The position numbers and the translations under genes are program-made. This document shows, one piece after another, positions 36,008-46,435 of a stretch of 64,000 nucleotides of DNA. Location of the stretch: NCBI GenBank assembly GCA_034769895.1, contig CM068367.1, forward strand, positions 110,840,654 to 110,904,653, given 5' to 3'. Position 1 is the first letter of the stretch; each line of letters begins with the position of its first letter. Below the pieces are notes generated by a model. It was not told where the DNA came from and ran no database searches. It saw only the letters and a program-made list of their open reading frames with translations. This DNA comes from Magicicada septendecula. Taxonomy: Eukaryota; Arthropoda; Insecta; Hemiptera; Cicadidae.

Positions 36008-36225
36008 ACTCGACCAGATCGCCCAGTATCGGCTGAATTGGTGGGAACATCTTTGCCGAATGGATGACTGCCGAATCCCCAAACAACTATGGAACTATAA
36101 GCCGAGGGAACGGAGAAGTGTGGGACGTCCGAGGAAGCGCTGGAGTGACCAGCTGTAATCTTTGCCTATTTGAGTCCGGAACAAACCATCCTTGGTTTAA
36201 TCCTTGAAGATGATGATGATGATGA
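36008..36225 (+). pseudogene. LINE 3'-end fragment with (GAT)n tail
   Basis: Reads DQIAQYRLNWWEHLCRMDD, then RRSVGRPRKRWSDQL and a stop, followed by ~60 nt of 3' sequence and a (GAT)n tail (36209-36227). This is the terminal GRPRKRW block of LINE ORF2 plus the 3' UTR. The minus-strand fragment at 43060-43342 is the same family. A short-tandem-repeat tail instead of poly(A) fits RTE-like elements. Confidence 0.75.
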
Positions 36226-36399
36226 TATTCGATTGAAGCGTACACTATACTTTGGTTGTTCAGGCAATAGATAATAAACTTAGGGTATTCTCAAGCGAAC
36301 ATTTCTTTTTTCAAAGATTAGTGAATCCTCATAACCAACTGTGTCTGGCAAAGAAGTAACGCAGTAATAAAGGGAGAGAGAGAGTGAGAAAAAGAGGTA

Positions 36400-36760
36400 G
36401 GTAGGAGAAAGCAATAGGAGTGGTTAGAGAGAATATTTTATGAACAAAATAAAGAGGCAACAAGTATTTAGCGTGTACAAGCACTTGTGACAATATTCTT
36501 AGTCATATATTACGAACAGCGGGCACGGGCACCCACCCACCCACGAATTGTTTCTTCTCTCTCTCTTTCCCTATCTCTCTCCCTCTCATTTGCCGTATCT
36601 TACACTTTCTTTGTCCTCTTTCTGTGTACAAATTTATACACATAATATTCTAAATTTATTCTACGTGAGAGCAAAGACCATCGCGTCTCCAAACAAGTAC
36701 CATCCCATCCCAACTTATATTTGCATAGCAGCACATGTAGTAGTAACAACAACTCGTTTT
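36400..36760. repeat. dispersed repeat copy (purine arm, CACTTGTGACAATATTC core, pyrimidine arm)
   Basis: The core near 36480-36510 recurs inverted at 50165-50205 (GAATATTGTCACAAGT), and loosely at 42115-42150. The flanking TC-rich tract and TACAAATTTAT segment also recur at 35100-35175 and 41840-41900. It is probably an old interspersed element; boundaries are not defined. Confidence 0.4.
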
Positions 36761-36837
36761 CGTTTGCCTTGAGTACCAAGACAATCTCTTTTTTGTTTAA
36801 TTAAAATTTAACTCTGGTATATGTCAACGTAGTTAAT

Positions 36838-37020
36838 AATGTAACGATAGTACTGTATTTTGTTATGTCTGTGTAATGTATTAGAGAACTGAATGTCTGC
36901 TAAATGCATGTCTAGCAGATTTCGTGGAATCTGAAGAAACGACTGGTCTTTTGTGAAGGACGTGATTAAAAACTCAACACCTGTCAGTAGATTAGAATCC
37001 ATATTAGGATCCGGTAAACA
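36838..37020 (+). repeat. ~180-bp direct repeat, left copy, flanking a LINE fragment
   Basis: Starts GTAACGATAGTACTGTATTTTG and parallels 37519-37700 through '...AACTGAAT...AGCA(G/A)ATTTC.TGGAAT.T...TTTTGTGAAGGA...ATCCATATTA/ATCCACATTA.GATCCGG'. Identity is roughly three quarters by eye. Confidence 0.65.
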
Positions 37021-37070
37021 CCTTTTTTTCCTTTTCCTGGCGTTAAAACCCAGCGTGGGTTTTAGCCTGC

Positions 37071-37490
37071 TCAATGACAATTCTTCCAATCCGCCCTCTC
37101 ATTACATATCCATGTCCATCCCCTCACGTTCAAACAACTCAAATCATCCTCCACGTCATCCAACCATCTCTTTCTGGGTCTGCCTCTAATTCTTCTTCCT
37201 ACCGGTTTCCAATCTACAATTATCTTAGCCATTCTTCTGTTATCAATTCGCCTTATGTGGCCCAGCCATTCAAGCCTTCTACGCTTAATAGACTGGACTA
37301 TGTCGGCACCCTGAATCAGTTGGATCAGTTCATGGTTCATTCGAGTCCTCTATCTTCAGTTTGTAGAGGTTCAAAAATTTTTCGCAAGACGTTTCGTTCA
37401 AATATTCTTAGACGTTGCTCGTCTGTGCTGGTTAACGACCAGGCTTTGCGTCCGTATGTTACTACCGGTCGTATAACCGGTGTTTGTTTA
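37071..37490 (-). pseudogene. LINE C-terminal fragment
   Basis: The minus strand reads VVTYGRKAWSLTSTDEQRLR and ERNVLRKIF, then after a frameshift at ~37339 LEWLGHIRRIDNRRMAK, GRRIRGRPRKRWLDDVEDD. The motif order is that of the post-RT region of LINE ORF2, from a lineage different from 36008. It lies between two ~180-bp direct repeats. Confidence 0.78.
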
Positions 37491-37518
37491 ACATGCTGAA
37501 TTTGAAAGACACGTTCAA

Positions 37519-37700
37519 ATGTACGATAGTGTTGTATTTTGTTATGCCTGTAATGCATTACATAACTGAATTTATATTACATGCATACTTAGCAAATTTC
37601 ATGGAATTTGGAAAAACGACTAATATTTTGTGAAGGATTCAACAATTGTTTCTGACACCTATCAATAAATTAAAATCCACATTACGATCCGGGAAAGAGC
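37519..37700 (+). repeat. ~180-bp direct repeat, right copy
   Basis: Partner of 36838-37020, in the same orientation. Together they bracket the LINE fragment, either as an older tandem duplication into which the LINE landed, or as part of the LINE-containing repeat unit. Confidence 0.65.
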
Positions 37701-38339
37701 GATCGTCACCATTAGAGTAGGAATCTCTTGCAGCAGATTGGTTGGATGTCCCAAAAAAGACCGGTAACCAAAGTGCCATGTGTGCCAGTCTTTGTTACTT
37801 TGTAACGAAATTACGTCACTTCATGAGTGCTCGTCATTTTATTATCTGCCCATTCTTTCCCTATCACTATTCGAAACGTGTTCTGAAACTCTAAAATTGT
37901 TTTCACTTATCATCGACTATACTTGACAGTAGTCTACAAGCTGATTCAGAAAGAACTTTACAACTTTGAAAGTATATAGAAATTTATCAGATGACTTATA
38001 CAGAGTCGGTTGAGGTACCATTTTAAAGCAAAACACGTTAGATTTTCCATCAAATAGTATTTTGGTTCGGTGTGAGCACCTACTTGTGATGCGGCAGACA
38101 TCCCACTCAAAGTAAATTTTATTCCAAACTCGAACCCAGTACGTCGGATGTCACTTCTGCAAGTTCGCCGTAAATGAGATGAAATGGGTGAGATGAAAGA
38201 CTACACAAACAAGGAAAAGTGGTGAATTGTTATCGACTACTATCGAAGATTTAGTTATCAATTTCATTTATTGATTACACAAACACACACCTACATCGGC
38301 CAGGTCTAACCTTCACAAAGTCAATGCGTCAGATAACAT
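37700..38339. other. anonymous DNA, possible SINE-like piece
   Basis: No gene recognised. Around 38125-38160 'CAAACTCGAACCCAGTAC' resembles an inverted tRNA B box, but no A box was found at the right distance. Confidence 0.25.
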
Positions 38340-38600
38340 ATGCTTCCAGTAGGTAAAGGCCTGAAAACGTCTGCGTTAGCCCAGCATACAACTGAGACTG
38401 GACATTACAGCGATTTAGACGCGACGAAACTGCTGGCTGCTACGAAAGTGTTGCAGAAACGCGTCACTAGAGAGGCTACTGAAATGTAAAAGGAATACGG
38501 TACTTCACGCTTTCAACAATCGGACACCGCCAGAAAACACGTGAAACGTTTAAAAGACACGAGTTTGACGGCGAGCCAATAGTAACTTACCTTTCTATTC
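38340..38600 (+). pseudogene. Penelope-like element: endonuclease C-terminal remnant
   Basis: The plus frame reads AQHTTETGHYSDLDATKLLA then ATKVLQKRVTREATEM, followed by a stop. This is the 'AEH...TGH...D...(K)VL(A)...R..REA.EI' pattern that ends the GIY-YIG endonuclease of Penelope-like elements. Downstream are a TATA-like ATAAATA (38612-38618), an arthropod-type TCAGT initiator (38661) and a hammerhead-like motif (39021-39054), consistent with the terminal repeat of such an element. Confidence 0.6.
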
Positions 38601-39020
38601 GTACTTCAATATAAATACAGGCCCGACCAAGGTGAAAAGTGAACTGTGAAGTGTTACAGTCAGTGCGGGCAGTGGTGAACGCGTATTTCGTGTGTTAAGG
38701 GGTGTTTGTGTGTTTTCCGCTGCTGACTGGAGTCTGGTAAATGTAGTTTAGTTGTTATGGCGTAAACTATTCACCTGGTTAGCGACATCTAAATTGTCTC
38801 CGCCTGAGGCGTAGGTTTAACCTCGCCAATCGCATCTCCCAACACTCCTCTCGGTCCTTCTCATGGCCACTCCATCCTTGCTGGCGCTCTTCGGCAACCT
38901 CTGCCTAGGGGATAACCCTACTTTGGACCATCCCTCTGCTAACCCTGAGCCGATGTCAGATGCTGAGGGGAGCGCCATGGAAATCGAAATTCTAAGCTAA
39001 GACATCTAGGAGAAATCTTC

Positions 39021-39054
39021 CTGAGGATGGCAGAAACGGATCTGCCGAAACGTC
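39021..39054 (+). ncRNA. hammerhead-ribozyme-like motif (Penelope-type)
   Basis: CTGAGGA (core CUGANGA), T, stem II GGCAG (39029-39033) / CTGCC (39042-39046), then GAAA and CGTC (a GUC cleavage triplet). Core order and spacing match a type-I-like hammerhead, but stem I is poor as I read it. Activity is unknown. Confidence 0.5.
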
Positions 39055-39072
39055 AGCCGAAAATTCCAGAAC

Positions 39073-39106
39073 TTTTTCTGCCTGCAGGACTCAGCAGGCA
39101 GAAAAA
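39073..39106. repeat. perfect 13-bp stem hairpin
   Basis: TTTTTCTGCCTGC (39073-39085), 8-nt loop AGGACTCA, GCAGGCAGAAAAA (39094-39106). It lies 20 nt after the hammerhead-like motif. Function unknown. Confidence 0.7.
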
Positions 39107-39210
39107 CGTATCATACGCACACAAAAATCTTGTTAAACGATAAATACAATTTAGTGGTTAAGTCTAACTTTTGCTAAACTTGTGTTGCTACCACTAATAC
39201 TCACTTACAC

Positions 39211-39253
39211 TTCCATGAGCGCTTTAAGCTTCTCGGTTCATCTTCAGATGGAA
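39211..39253 (-). ncRNA. hammerhead-ribozyme-like motif (GAAGCTT..AAAGCGCT type)
   Basis: The minus strand has TTTCCAT, CTGAAGA, a short stem-loop ending GAAGCTT, AAAG, CGCTC, ATGGAA. The outer arms TTCCAT/ATGGAA pair. Same layout as 45758-45799 and 48819-48860. Confidence 0.4.
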
Positions 39254-39439
39254 ACAACATGAAGTAGTTTAGATGTTAGGCACGGTAAGCTACGATAGAG
39301 AGCGTTTCGGCATACAAGCAATTAAGTGTTGCAAGCATTATGTTTCGGCCGCCCAGGATGCTTAATACTTAGGACGTGAGAATGATAAATTAGATAGACA
39401 TTTCTGCAGGCTGACTTGACCTGGGGGCTGAAAATTGCA

Positions 39440-39520
39440 CCTTGATTTTACAGTGAGCATGGGAATCGAATCTGCGGATTCTACATCAGTAGCCAGATGC
39501 CATTACCACTGATGCCTCTA
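39440..39520 (-). repeat. possible tRNA-derived SINE head
   Basis: The minus strand contains ATCAGTGGTAATGGCATCTG (A-box-like) and, ~30 nt on, GCAGATTCGATTCCC (B-box-like), but does not fold as a complete tRNA. It could be a decayed SINE or chance. Confidence 0.3.
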
Positions 39521-40304
39521 GTAATCTCTTAAATTAAATAGGGTCTTTTTAAATTAGTGTAATTGCACACGAGCGCGTGCGCCATCACACGAACACATAT
39601 AGTCGATGCTTATACTGAAAATCAGTGGTCTTGGCCTGATTTTAGTAGGAAAAGTTGTGGAAGTAATAATACGGGAAGACCGGTATTACAGGGTGTTATA
39701 CATTATACCTTTGAATTATTTTTAAAAAGTGCATTCTGTTAACTTGAATGCGTTAAATGTTATACAACATTTCATATATTTCCATTAAAATGTCTTTATT
39801 TTCAAATGCAATGTAATCTGTAAATAAAAAATATTCTCGTACTTTAAAAACACTGCAAAATTTTACATTTACCTGTCAAAATTCTTATTTCCCGACAGGG
39901 TATTTAGGAAACAAAATTAGCTAGGAAATTAGGAATTTAGAATATAACAAAAATACATTCCAAATTCTCTTCTCAATTCCCTTTTATTGCGATAACCGCT
40001 CTCTCTACTGATCATGGATTACCGCTGAAATAATCTGAAGTGTATAAGTCTAGACTACCGGAAGTGTACAAGTGCAGCTCTATTACGGTTTGATTCGTAC
40101 TTGCTTTCAAACACATGTGTGCTACTTAGCGAGGTCGCATGAGTCAAGCTTTTGTTTGAAGAAGGAAGCACAGAAAAACTCAACAAGTTCTAGGTCAAGC
40201 TTTTGCATGCATTTCCAAGACTGCATGGAACGGTGATTGAATAATATACGTAAGAGAACATCTTGACCTACTACTTTAAAAATTCAATTTCACTCCTCAT
40301 ATTA

Positions 40305-41513
40305 CTTCCATGTTCCATAAGGAAATGGAAGTATGGTCATGGCAAAAAAAAATCGTGTTCGAGATAATGCCAGATTCTGATTTTACTACCATCAAAACAT
40401 GAAAAATTCATTTTCGAAAAGTGTCTGTGCGTCTATCTGTCTGTGTGTAGAATGTTTCCTATGGCAAACGATAACAGTCCCAAATTAAAACAGAATCAAA
40501 CAATGTTTTGCATACAGCCCTAAATTGTAGAGGACTCAAGGCCTATTGATTTTAGTGAACATCGATTAAGGGAAAGGGGTAGTTTACCTGCAACGTTTTA
40601 CGTTTTAACAAGAGTAAAGTGCTTAATTTTGATAAATAGAGTATCCTGAAAAGAAGGTCATAATAACCCACTGTAGAAAGTAGATGAAATATTTATAAAT
40701 TAAAAGGGTAGTTGAAGGGGAGGGGGTAATTTTTTTATAAATTAAAATATTAGTTGATGGAGGAAGTAAATTTTATAAGTTTTATATGTGTAATACGTTA
40801 TTGACAACAAAGAAGTAGTTTCTATGGAAACATTTCATTTCACTTTAACAAAATTCTATATTTTTTCATTTTAATTTAAATCATGTGTGAGAGAAAATAT
40901 ATCGTTCGTGGCAGGCAAGCATATCTCAATTATGTAATGTTTACGTTTCCATTTTATTATTATGATTACCGCAATAAAAAGGCAGGCAAGACACACACAC
41001 ACAATTCGCGTTATTTCTTCCCTCATTCATGTTTATTTTCTTACGTTTGCACGCTTTTTAAATGGAAAGTGCCGAAACCCACACCAACACAACGCGTGCA
41101 AGCCGAAAAAGTGTCCAGCGTGGATAGCGATTTGCTTCCTGTGGATCGCTGGGCAGTGTAACTGCACGTATTTACAGAGGAACGGTTCATAGACAGACTT
41201 TTCGTTTTTAGGGAATGAACCCTTTGCAAGATGCTCAGGGTCCATGAGTGACTTCGGAGCGCTTCGTAGGAGGGATGATTATCTTTCGGTTTCTTTATAA
41301 GAATAAAGTAAGCCTACCTAATTTTTATGGATAAAGGACTGAAAATAACATTATATTAAACGACTACCCCATAATAATAAAAATATCTATAAATAGTGAA
41401 ATTAGTTTGAGGGTGGGCGATATTTTTTTAGACATTACCGAACCGAATTCAAGTAAATTATTTTAAACATAAATATTACAACATGGAAGTCATGTATGGT
41501 TCTCCATACCGAT
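40305..41513 (-). mobile_element. anonymous ~1.2-kb mobile element, copy 1
   Basis: The whole segment recurs inverted at 62497-63820. Ends: CTTCCATGTTCCATAAGG (left) and ...GTATGGTTCTCCATACCGAT (right). Both ends carry subterminal inverted repeats: ACTTCCAT/ATGGAAGT (40304-40333 region) and GTATGG/CCATAC (41493-41509). It contains only a short (AC)7 at about 40989. Small ORFs (e.g. 41245-41033 minus, MDPEHLAKGSFPKNEKSVYE) are not in a shared frame throughout with copy 2, so probably non-coding. No clear target duplication here. Class is unknown, presumably non-autonomous. Confidence 0.8.
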
Positions 41514-41639
41514 TTTTATTTTCTTCGTTGCACTTTAAAGGACCTGAGACGTTTCCGCTTTCATTTATAATTCCCGAGGAAATATACAAGAAATTCTGAC
41601 TACACAATTTCAGAGAGGATAACGATAATCATTTTCCTC

Positions 41640-42000
41640 CGTGGGCGTTTTGTTTCTTTAGGGAGAAGAAAAGAATGAAACGGAGATAAAATGAAAGACA
41701 AACGAAAACACTAAGCAAGATTTCTTGCACACAATTATAGGGACAAACAAGACTACCGAGTGTTTGCAACAACCTACGACAATACTCTCCGTCATAAATT
41801 CCATATAACTCGCACTATACTTATTCCTAACCCAGTCTTTTTCGTCTCCTCTTCCTTCACCTCCCATTTTCTTTTTAGCTCGTACAAATTTATGGACAAA
41901 TTGTTTTTCAAATTAATTCTACTCTAGAGCTGGGATCATTGCGTGCCAGCACATACTGCAAAATTTGGCAGCCCTTTGGGCCGGGTAACTTGTGCTATGA
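41640..42000. repeat. dispersed repeat copy, related to 34915-35295 and 36400-36760
   Basis: A GA-rich arm (41655-41720), then TTGCACACAAT and later GTACAAATTTATGGACAAATTG, matching pieces of the other two copies. Limits are uncertain. Confidence 0.35.
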
Positions 42001-42398
42001 AAACCCTACTACGCTGGGTTTGACAAAACTTTATACATTATGCCGGTCTTCATAGATCCGTAAGATTCTCTATGTATACATCATGTAGTAGGCCTACGTT
42101 TATTTCCTGATCAAATGTCTACAGCTGCTTGTGACAGTATTCTTTAATTATGTGTAAGGTAGCTGTATTTCTTCTTCTTCTTCTTCTCCTCCAACTAATA
42201 TGTCTAGTTGTAGTTGTTGTTATTCTTCTTTTCTAATATATCGAAGGGTTAGTAGTAAAATTATCCCAATGCCAATGATGTTTCAAAAAACACATTTACT
42301 TTCTTTTATTAATTTATATTTTTCTTTTGAGTGTTTAAACCCTAGTAATCAATACAAAACTCTACTAACAACTTCTAAATTTCCATGTGACCGTCAAT

Positions 42399-42549
42399 CA
42401 ATGAATTTTAACGGTGAAGGGTTTGCGAGAATCGGTCGAAAAAGTATAACACAAATTTCAAATTATTTATAAAATTACAAATTATTTAAAATTTGTGTTA
42501 TACTTTTTGACCGATCCTCGTAAACCCTTGATCGTTAAAATTCTATTAA
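42399..42549. repeat. palindromic fold-back element (60-bp arms)
   Basis: Arms of ~60 bp (42399-42458 and 42489-42549), nearly perfect inverted repeats around the core AGTATAACACAAATTT / AAATTTGTGTTATACT, with a ~30-bp AT loop. Probably a small MITE or a hairpin-forming repeat. No target duplication was fixed. Confidence 0.8.
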
Positions 42550-42559
42550 TAACCAAAAA

Positions 42560-43055
42560 TTAACTTTGAAAAAAGTTTAATAATTTTATAATTTATAATT
42601 GCACTTGAAAGTATTTAGTTTTAGTTTTCCGTAAATTCACCTAAGTAGAGCTGGGTAACTTTACCACTGACCCCACGATATTTCGGTTTATAGAAAATTT
42701 AATGACAAATTAAAGAAAATTTAGAAAATAAAATAACCATTTTCAACCTAATGTAAAAAGTTTATATACGATGACTTTTCTTTTCAAGACGGCGACAAAC
42801 CTGGAAGTTGTATGCTAACAACACACCTCTGCATAGACCTCAAACTGTAGGTCTCAAATGCTCGTGTTACAGTCTGTATCACTTCATACAGTATACGCTC
42901 TGTCTTAAAATTACTGACTAAAGAAAACGGGAACAGACTAAAGTATTAGAACAGACCTTAAATTTTAAAATTTTAACTATTAAGTTGTGATAAAAGTTTT
43001 GACATTGAAAAAGATAGATAAAATAAAGTCTATCAACACATACAGATTTCAACAC
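42560..43055. other. anonymous AT-rich DNA
   Basis: Nothing recognised. Confidence 0.4.
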
Positions 43056-43059
43056 ATAT

Positions 43060-43342
43060 CGTCATCATTATCATCATCTTCAAGGATTAAACCAAGGATG
43101 GTTTGTTCCGGTCTCAAACAGGCAAAGATTAAAAGATTAGAGCTGGTCACTCCAGCGCTTCAGAGATGTTCCCACCAATTCAGCCGATACCGGGCAATCC
43201 TGTCGAGTACACTCATAATATTTAGTTCCTGCCGTATATCTATGTTTCTTCTATTATCATGGAGAGTATACCCTGCCACGTGCCTGAGAAATCTCATTTC
43301 AGCCGCTTGGATGCGACTGGCCTGGCCGATTTGAACACACAT
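43060..43342 (-). pseudogene. LINE C-terminal fragment with internal deletion
   Basis: The minus strand reads ASRIQAAEMRFLRHVAGYTL, LNIMSVLDRIARYRLNWWEHL and then jumps directly to the 'AGCGCTGGAGTGACCAGCT' segment and 3' UTR seen at 36140-36200, with a CATCATTATCATCATC tail. The ~80-nt GRRS.GRP block present at 36060-36140 is deleted. Same family as 36008-36225. Confidence 0.75.
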
Positions 43343-43359
43343 GTGGAACTATAAATAGA

Positions 43360-43815
43360 ACACTGAAAAATAAAATGAGACGTGAGACAAAATTAAAATT
43401 CTCCATAACAATGGGTGTTCCAGTGCTATTATATGGCAGTTAATCCTGGAAATCTCTTACAAAACAAAGAGATAATAGCAACATACAATCAGCAGAGTTG
43501 AGATTTTTAAGAATGGTTAAAGGATGCACAAGAAGGCATCCAATAAGAAATGAATATATACGGGAAGAATTAACTATATATAATCTAAATGAGAAAATTG
43601 AAGAATACAGGGGAAAATAGAGACAGCATTTAAAATTGAATACCTGTAATTGTAAACAAGTACAAGCCTTTTTGAAGAAGGGGTGTAGGGAGACCAATAA
43701 AGAAATGGATCTGAAAATGTGTAGTCAGAACAGGCACATTGCCTAATACCTGAAATGTAGTAGAAGATGATGAAGAAGAAGATGATGAAGAAGAAGAAGA
43801 AGAAGAAGAAACGTA
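43360..43815 (+). pseudogene. LINE C-terminal fragment with (GAAGAT)n tail
   Basis: Reads MGVPVLLYGS*SW, IQSAELRFLRMVKGCTRRHP, IRNEYIREELTIYNLNEKIE, interrupted by stops, then a GATGAAGAAGA-type tail (43765-43810). Same family as 29515-29905 (shared IYNLNEKIE). It abuts the opposite-strand LINE fragment at 43342. Confidence 0.75.
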
Positions 43816-44340
43816 TTCGAACATGAGAGCAATGTATTCAGTACCGTAGCGGATCCTCCACAGTTTTCCACCATACCGCCTGTTACAGGCCAGACCCCTA
43901 GGACACATCAGGACAGTATCCAACTGTGATTACAACAAGAGCTATTCAGATGGCATCGGCAATTGGTTGCTCTTTTGGTTGTCAGCCGCCCATCGCCGTG
44001 CAAGTTAAACTTTACCGCCTACTACCCTACACCACACCATCCCCTGGCCTCATTAAGGTAATACGGTCCACGTTGTGTTACCGCACTGTGAATACGCGTG
44101 CATCACATATCGACGTCAAACATAAATATATAAAATTAACACATCTAAAATCACTGCTGAATGACTGTCAACCACTATGTAAATAAAAGTTGGAATGGTA
44201 TGTTTGCAGTCGTGACTGTCCTCACTGTACCTGGTAAAGAGGGTACGAGTTGTGTAGCAACTTATGTCTATAGTGTATTGTCATAAATAGTTAACGGGTT
44301 AAATACTTGGTCCGTCATTATTTCGTTTACTTGTTTTTCA

Positions 44341-44342
<2 letters not shown>
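43816..44342. other. anonymous DNA
   Basis: GC is moderately higher around 43840-44060. No recognised gene; the 86-codon plus-strand ORF 43926-44186 has no features I recognise. Confidence 0.35.

Positions 44343-44428
<86 letters not shown>
44343..44428. repeat. (TC)n microsatellite
   Basis: About 43 uninterrupted CT/TC units, followed by a looser pyrimidine tract to ~44510. The ORFs over it are artefacts. Confidence 0.97.
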
Positions 44429-44432
<4 letters not shown>

Positions 44433-44519
44433 TCACTTCCTGTCTATTCTTTCCGTCTGACTGTTTCTCTCTCTCTCCCCCCTCTTCCTCCTTTACTTTC
44501 TCTCTCTCTGTATTAAGCA

Positions 44520-45712
44520 ATCACAAATATTTAAGGGGAATGCTGAGGAAAAACTGGTTGTGGAACTGTCGAGGAATCACCGTATCCACAATTATTTCAA
44601 TGCAGTTGGAGGAAGGAAGCCAAGATACGAAAGAGTATCTTGGATTGCCTGCGTGCAGAGATGGGTTGAAAGGATATAGCGATCATATAAACAGGGCTAC
44701 GATCGTATTTTACTAATTCGAAGTGTGGACAACCAAAATCGACGATGTTGGAATAACATCAATCAGATTATTCAAAAGAAAACAGAGTTCGTTATAAAAA
44801 ATAATTTGTTTGATTAAAAATGTACTCTAATTATTTTCACTAACTTTGAAATATTTACATGAGCTGTAGTAAACCTTGACTTATTTTCAAAGTATTTTTT
44901 AAAAGAAAGTAAAAAGTGGATTCCATAAAACATATTGTGAAATCGTTCTGTTCAGTACGTTGTGTGTTTGAATCACAACATCAATCAGTGTAGAAAATGT
45001 GTGCAGTGTAGAATCTGACCTTTACCTAAAGTCCGTACACGTTTATACTTCAAAGAAACTAACGTTTGGCCCAATCAGTGTCATTTATATGTTTGATTCA
45101 AAGGAAAATGCAAAACAACCATAATGATGTCTATTCGGATTTGCTCGACCAGTTATTTTTCCTTCTACGTGAAGCATGTTTAAATAATAATCAAGCGTCA
45201 GTTTAACCATTTATTTCTGGGTCAGTCGTAACTCGCCTGTTATAAATTTTAAAAACTGTTCGTCACACAAATTTTTTTTAATCGATTTATTTCGTCAAAA
45301 CATCTAATATATTCTTGAATGCATATGTTGTATATATTTGTATTGAAAAAATATATATTTCTCTGTGATTTCTTACTTAGTAGTCCCATACTCAGTCTAG
45401 AGATACTTTCAAATTATTTAAAACTGAAGATTTTACAGAAACTCTTAAATATTTTTATTAACATGAAATGATTATAAATACACCTCGTCTCCATTTTCTT
45501 ATGAGTATTGTCTCTTGAAATGACGAAAACAATTGTTGAGCCCAGAAATATCTATAGTCTTATAATTTTCTTAACACTTCTCTAAAAAAATGGCATTCGT
45601 ATAGTTATTCTCGTTATATATAAGCAGTACACGCTGCTACAACAAAATAATAGAATAAACTAAGTTAAATAACAGACGTTTAATGAAGAAATTTGTGTTA
45701 GTGGTTGAAATC
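44520..45712. other. anonymous AT-rich DNA
   Basis: 44550-44720 might contain a diverged transposase-like scrap (not assignable). Nothing else recognised. Confidence 0.35.
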
Positions 45713-46335
45713 ACAAGCAGAATGATCTCTGTTGCACACCACTATATAAAAATTATCCCGATTAGCGCTTTCAAGCTTCGCAGCTCATCGTCAGATCGGA
45801 ACAGACAGAAATTATGTGAAAACAAACCCTTCACCCCTCTCACCCCACCCTGCTCACACACAACAAGCTATAAATTAATGTCCCTTCCCCACCCCCTAAA
45901 CCCTGTCCCACCATCTGTACAGTTATACGCTGTCCAGGCAGTGAAGGCGACTAGAGGATTGGAGACCCTCGGCTCACGCACGCACACTGGCAGGCCGCCT
46001 AACAATAGACAGGGGCCGGCACTTGACCTGCGGTGCTGTCTTTTTAAATACAGTTTACTATAATAAATTAAATTTTGTTATTCTGCTTAATCTTATAGTT
46101 TTGGTCGTTCCATTTAATTCAGACTGTGATTTCATTTAAAATAAGTCCAAACACGAAGTTTATACGACGATTTTCAAATGTTTTACTCTTATTTGTTTAT
46201 TTTGAAATATTGTGATTGCTAAACTTTGAGAATTATTTACGCGACTGTTATTAAAAAAATGTTATTATTAAAAACTAAGATTCTGATCATTTAATTTACT
46301 TTTCAACTATTTTTCTGAGACACTCCCTTTGGATG
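45713..46335 (-). repeat. left inverted arm flanking the DDE transposase
   Basis: Reverse complement of 48056-48905 (less the MITE inserted there): shared blocks include AAAGGGAGTGTC at the inner edge, AAACTTCGTGTTTGGACTTA, GTCTATTGTTAGGCGGCCTG and GATCATTCTGCTTGT at the outer edge. Identity is roughly 85-90% by eye. It contains a hammerhead-like motif (45758-45799, minus). Confidence 0.85.
45758..45799 (-). ncRNA. hammerhead-ribozyme-like motif in left arm
   Basis: Minus strand: CCGAT, CTGACGA, TGAGC-loop-GCTT, GAAA, GCGCTA, ATCGG. Stem I CCGAT/ATCGG pairs perfectly and a NUH triplet (CUA) precedes the 3' strand of stem I. Stem III would be very short. Confidence 0.45.
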
Positions 46336-46435
46336 CCAGAAGCCGGTTAAATGGCCCTATGGTTCATTATTGGAACTGCTAGCGGCCGATTAAATCGGCC
46401 CGTCAAATGACACAGAACTGCCAGCGGCCGATCTC
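46336..46435. repeat. ~43-bp tandem repeat, 2.3 units
   Basis: Minus-strand units begin GATCGGCCGCTGGCAGTT, AATCGGCCGCTAGCAGTT and AACCGGCTTCTGGCATCC, spaced ~43 bp. It overlaps the 3' end of the transposase ORF and abuts the left arm. Confidence 0.6.

Noticed and set aside
41033..41245. 70-codon ORF MDPEHLAKGSF... also seen at 62772-62975
   Set aside because: The two copies of the mobile element drift into different frames after about 30 codons, so protein conservation is not supported.
43786..43811. GAAGAAGAAGAT run considered as a regulatory or coding polyacidic tract
   Set aside because: It is the short-tandem-repeat tail of the adjacent LINE fragment.
44307..44520. ORFs over (TC)n, (AC)n and (GT)n tracts here and at 48493-48935, 50146-50382, 55531-55806, 62825-63239
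   Set aside because: Open frames are produced by dinucleotide repeats (Leu-Ser, Thr-His, Cys-Val runs), not genes.
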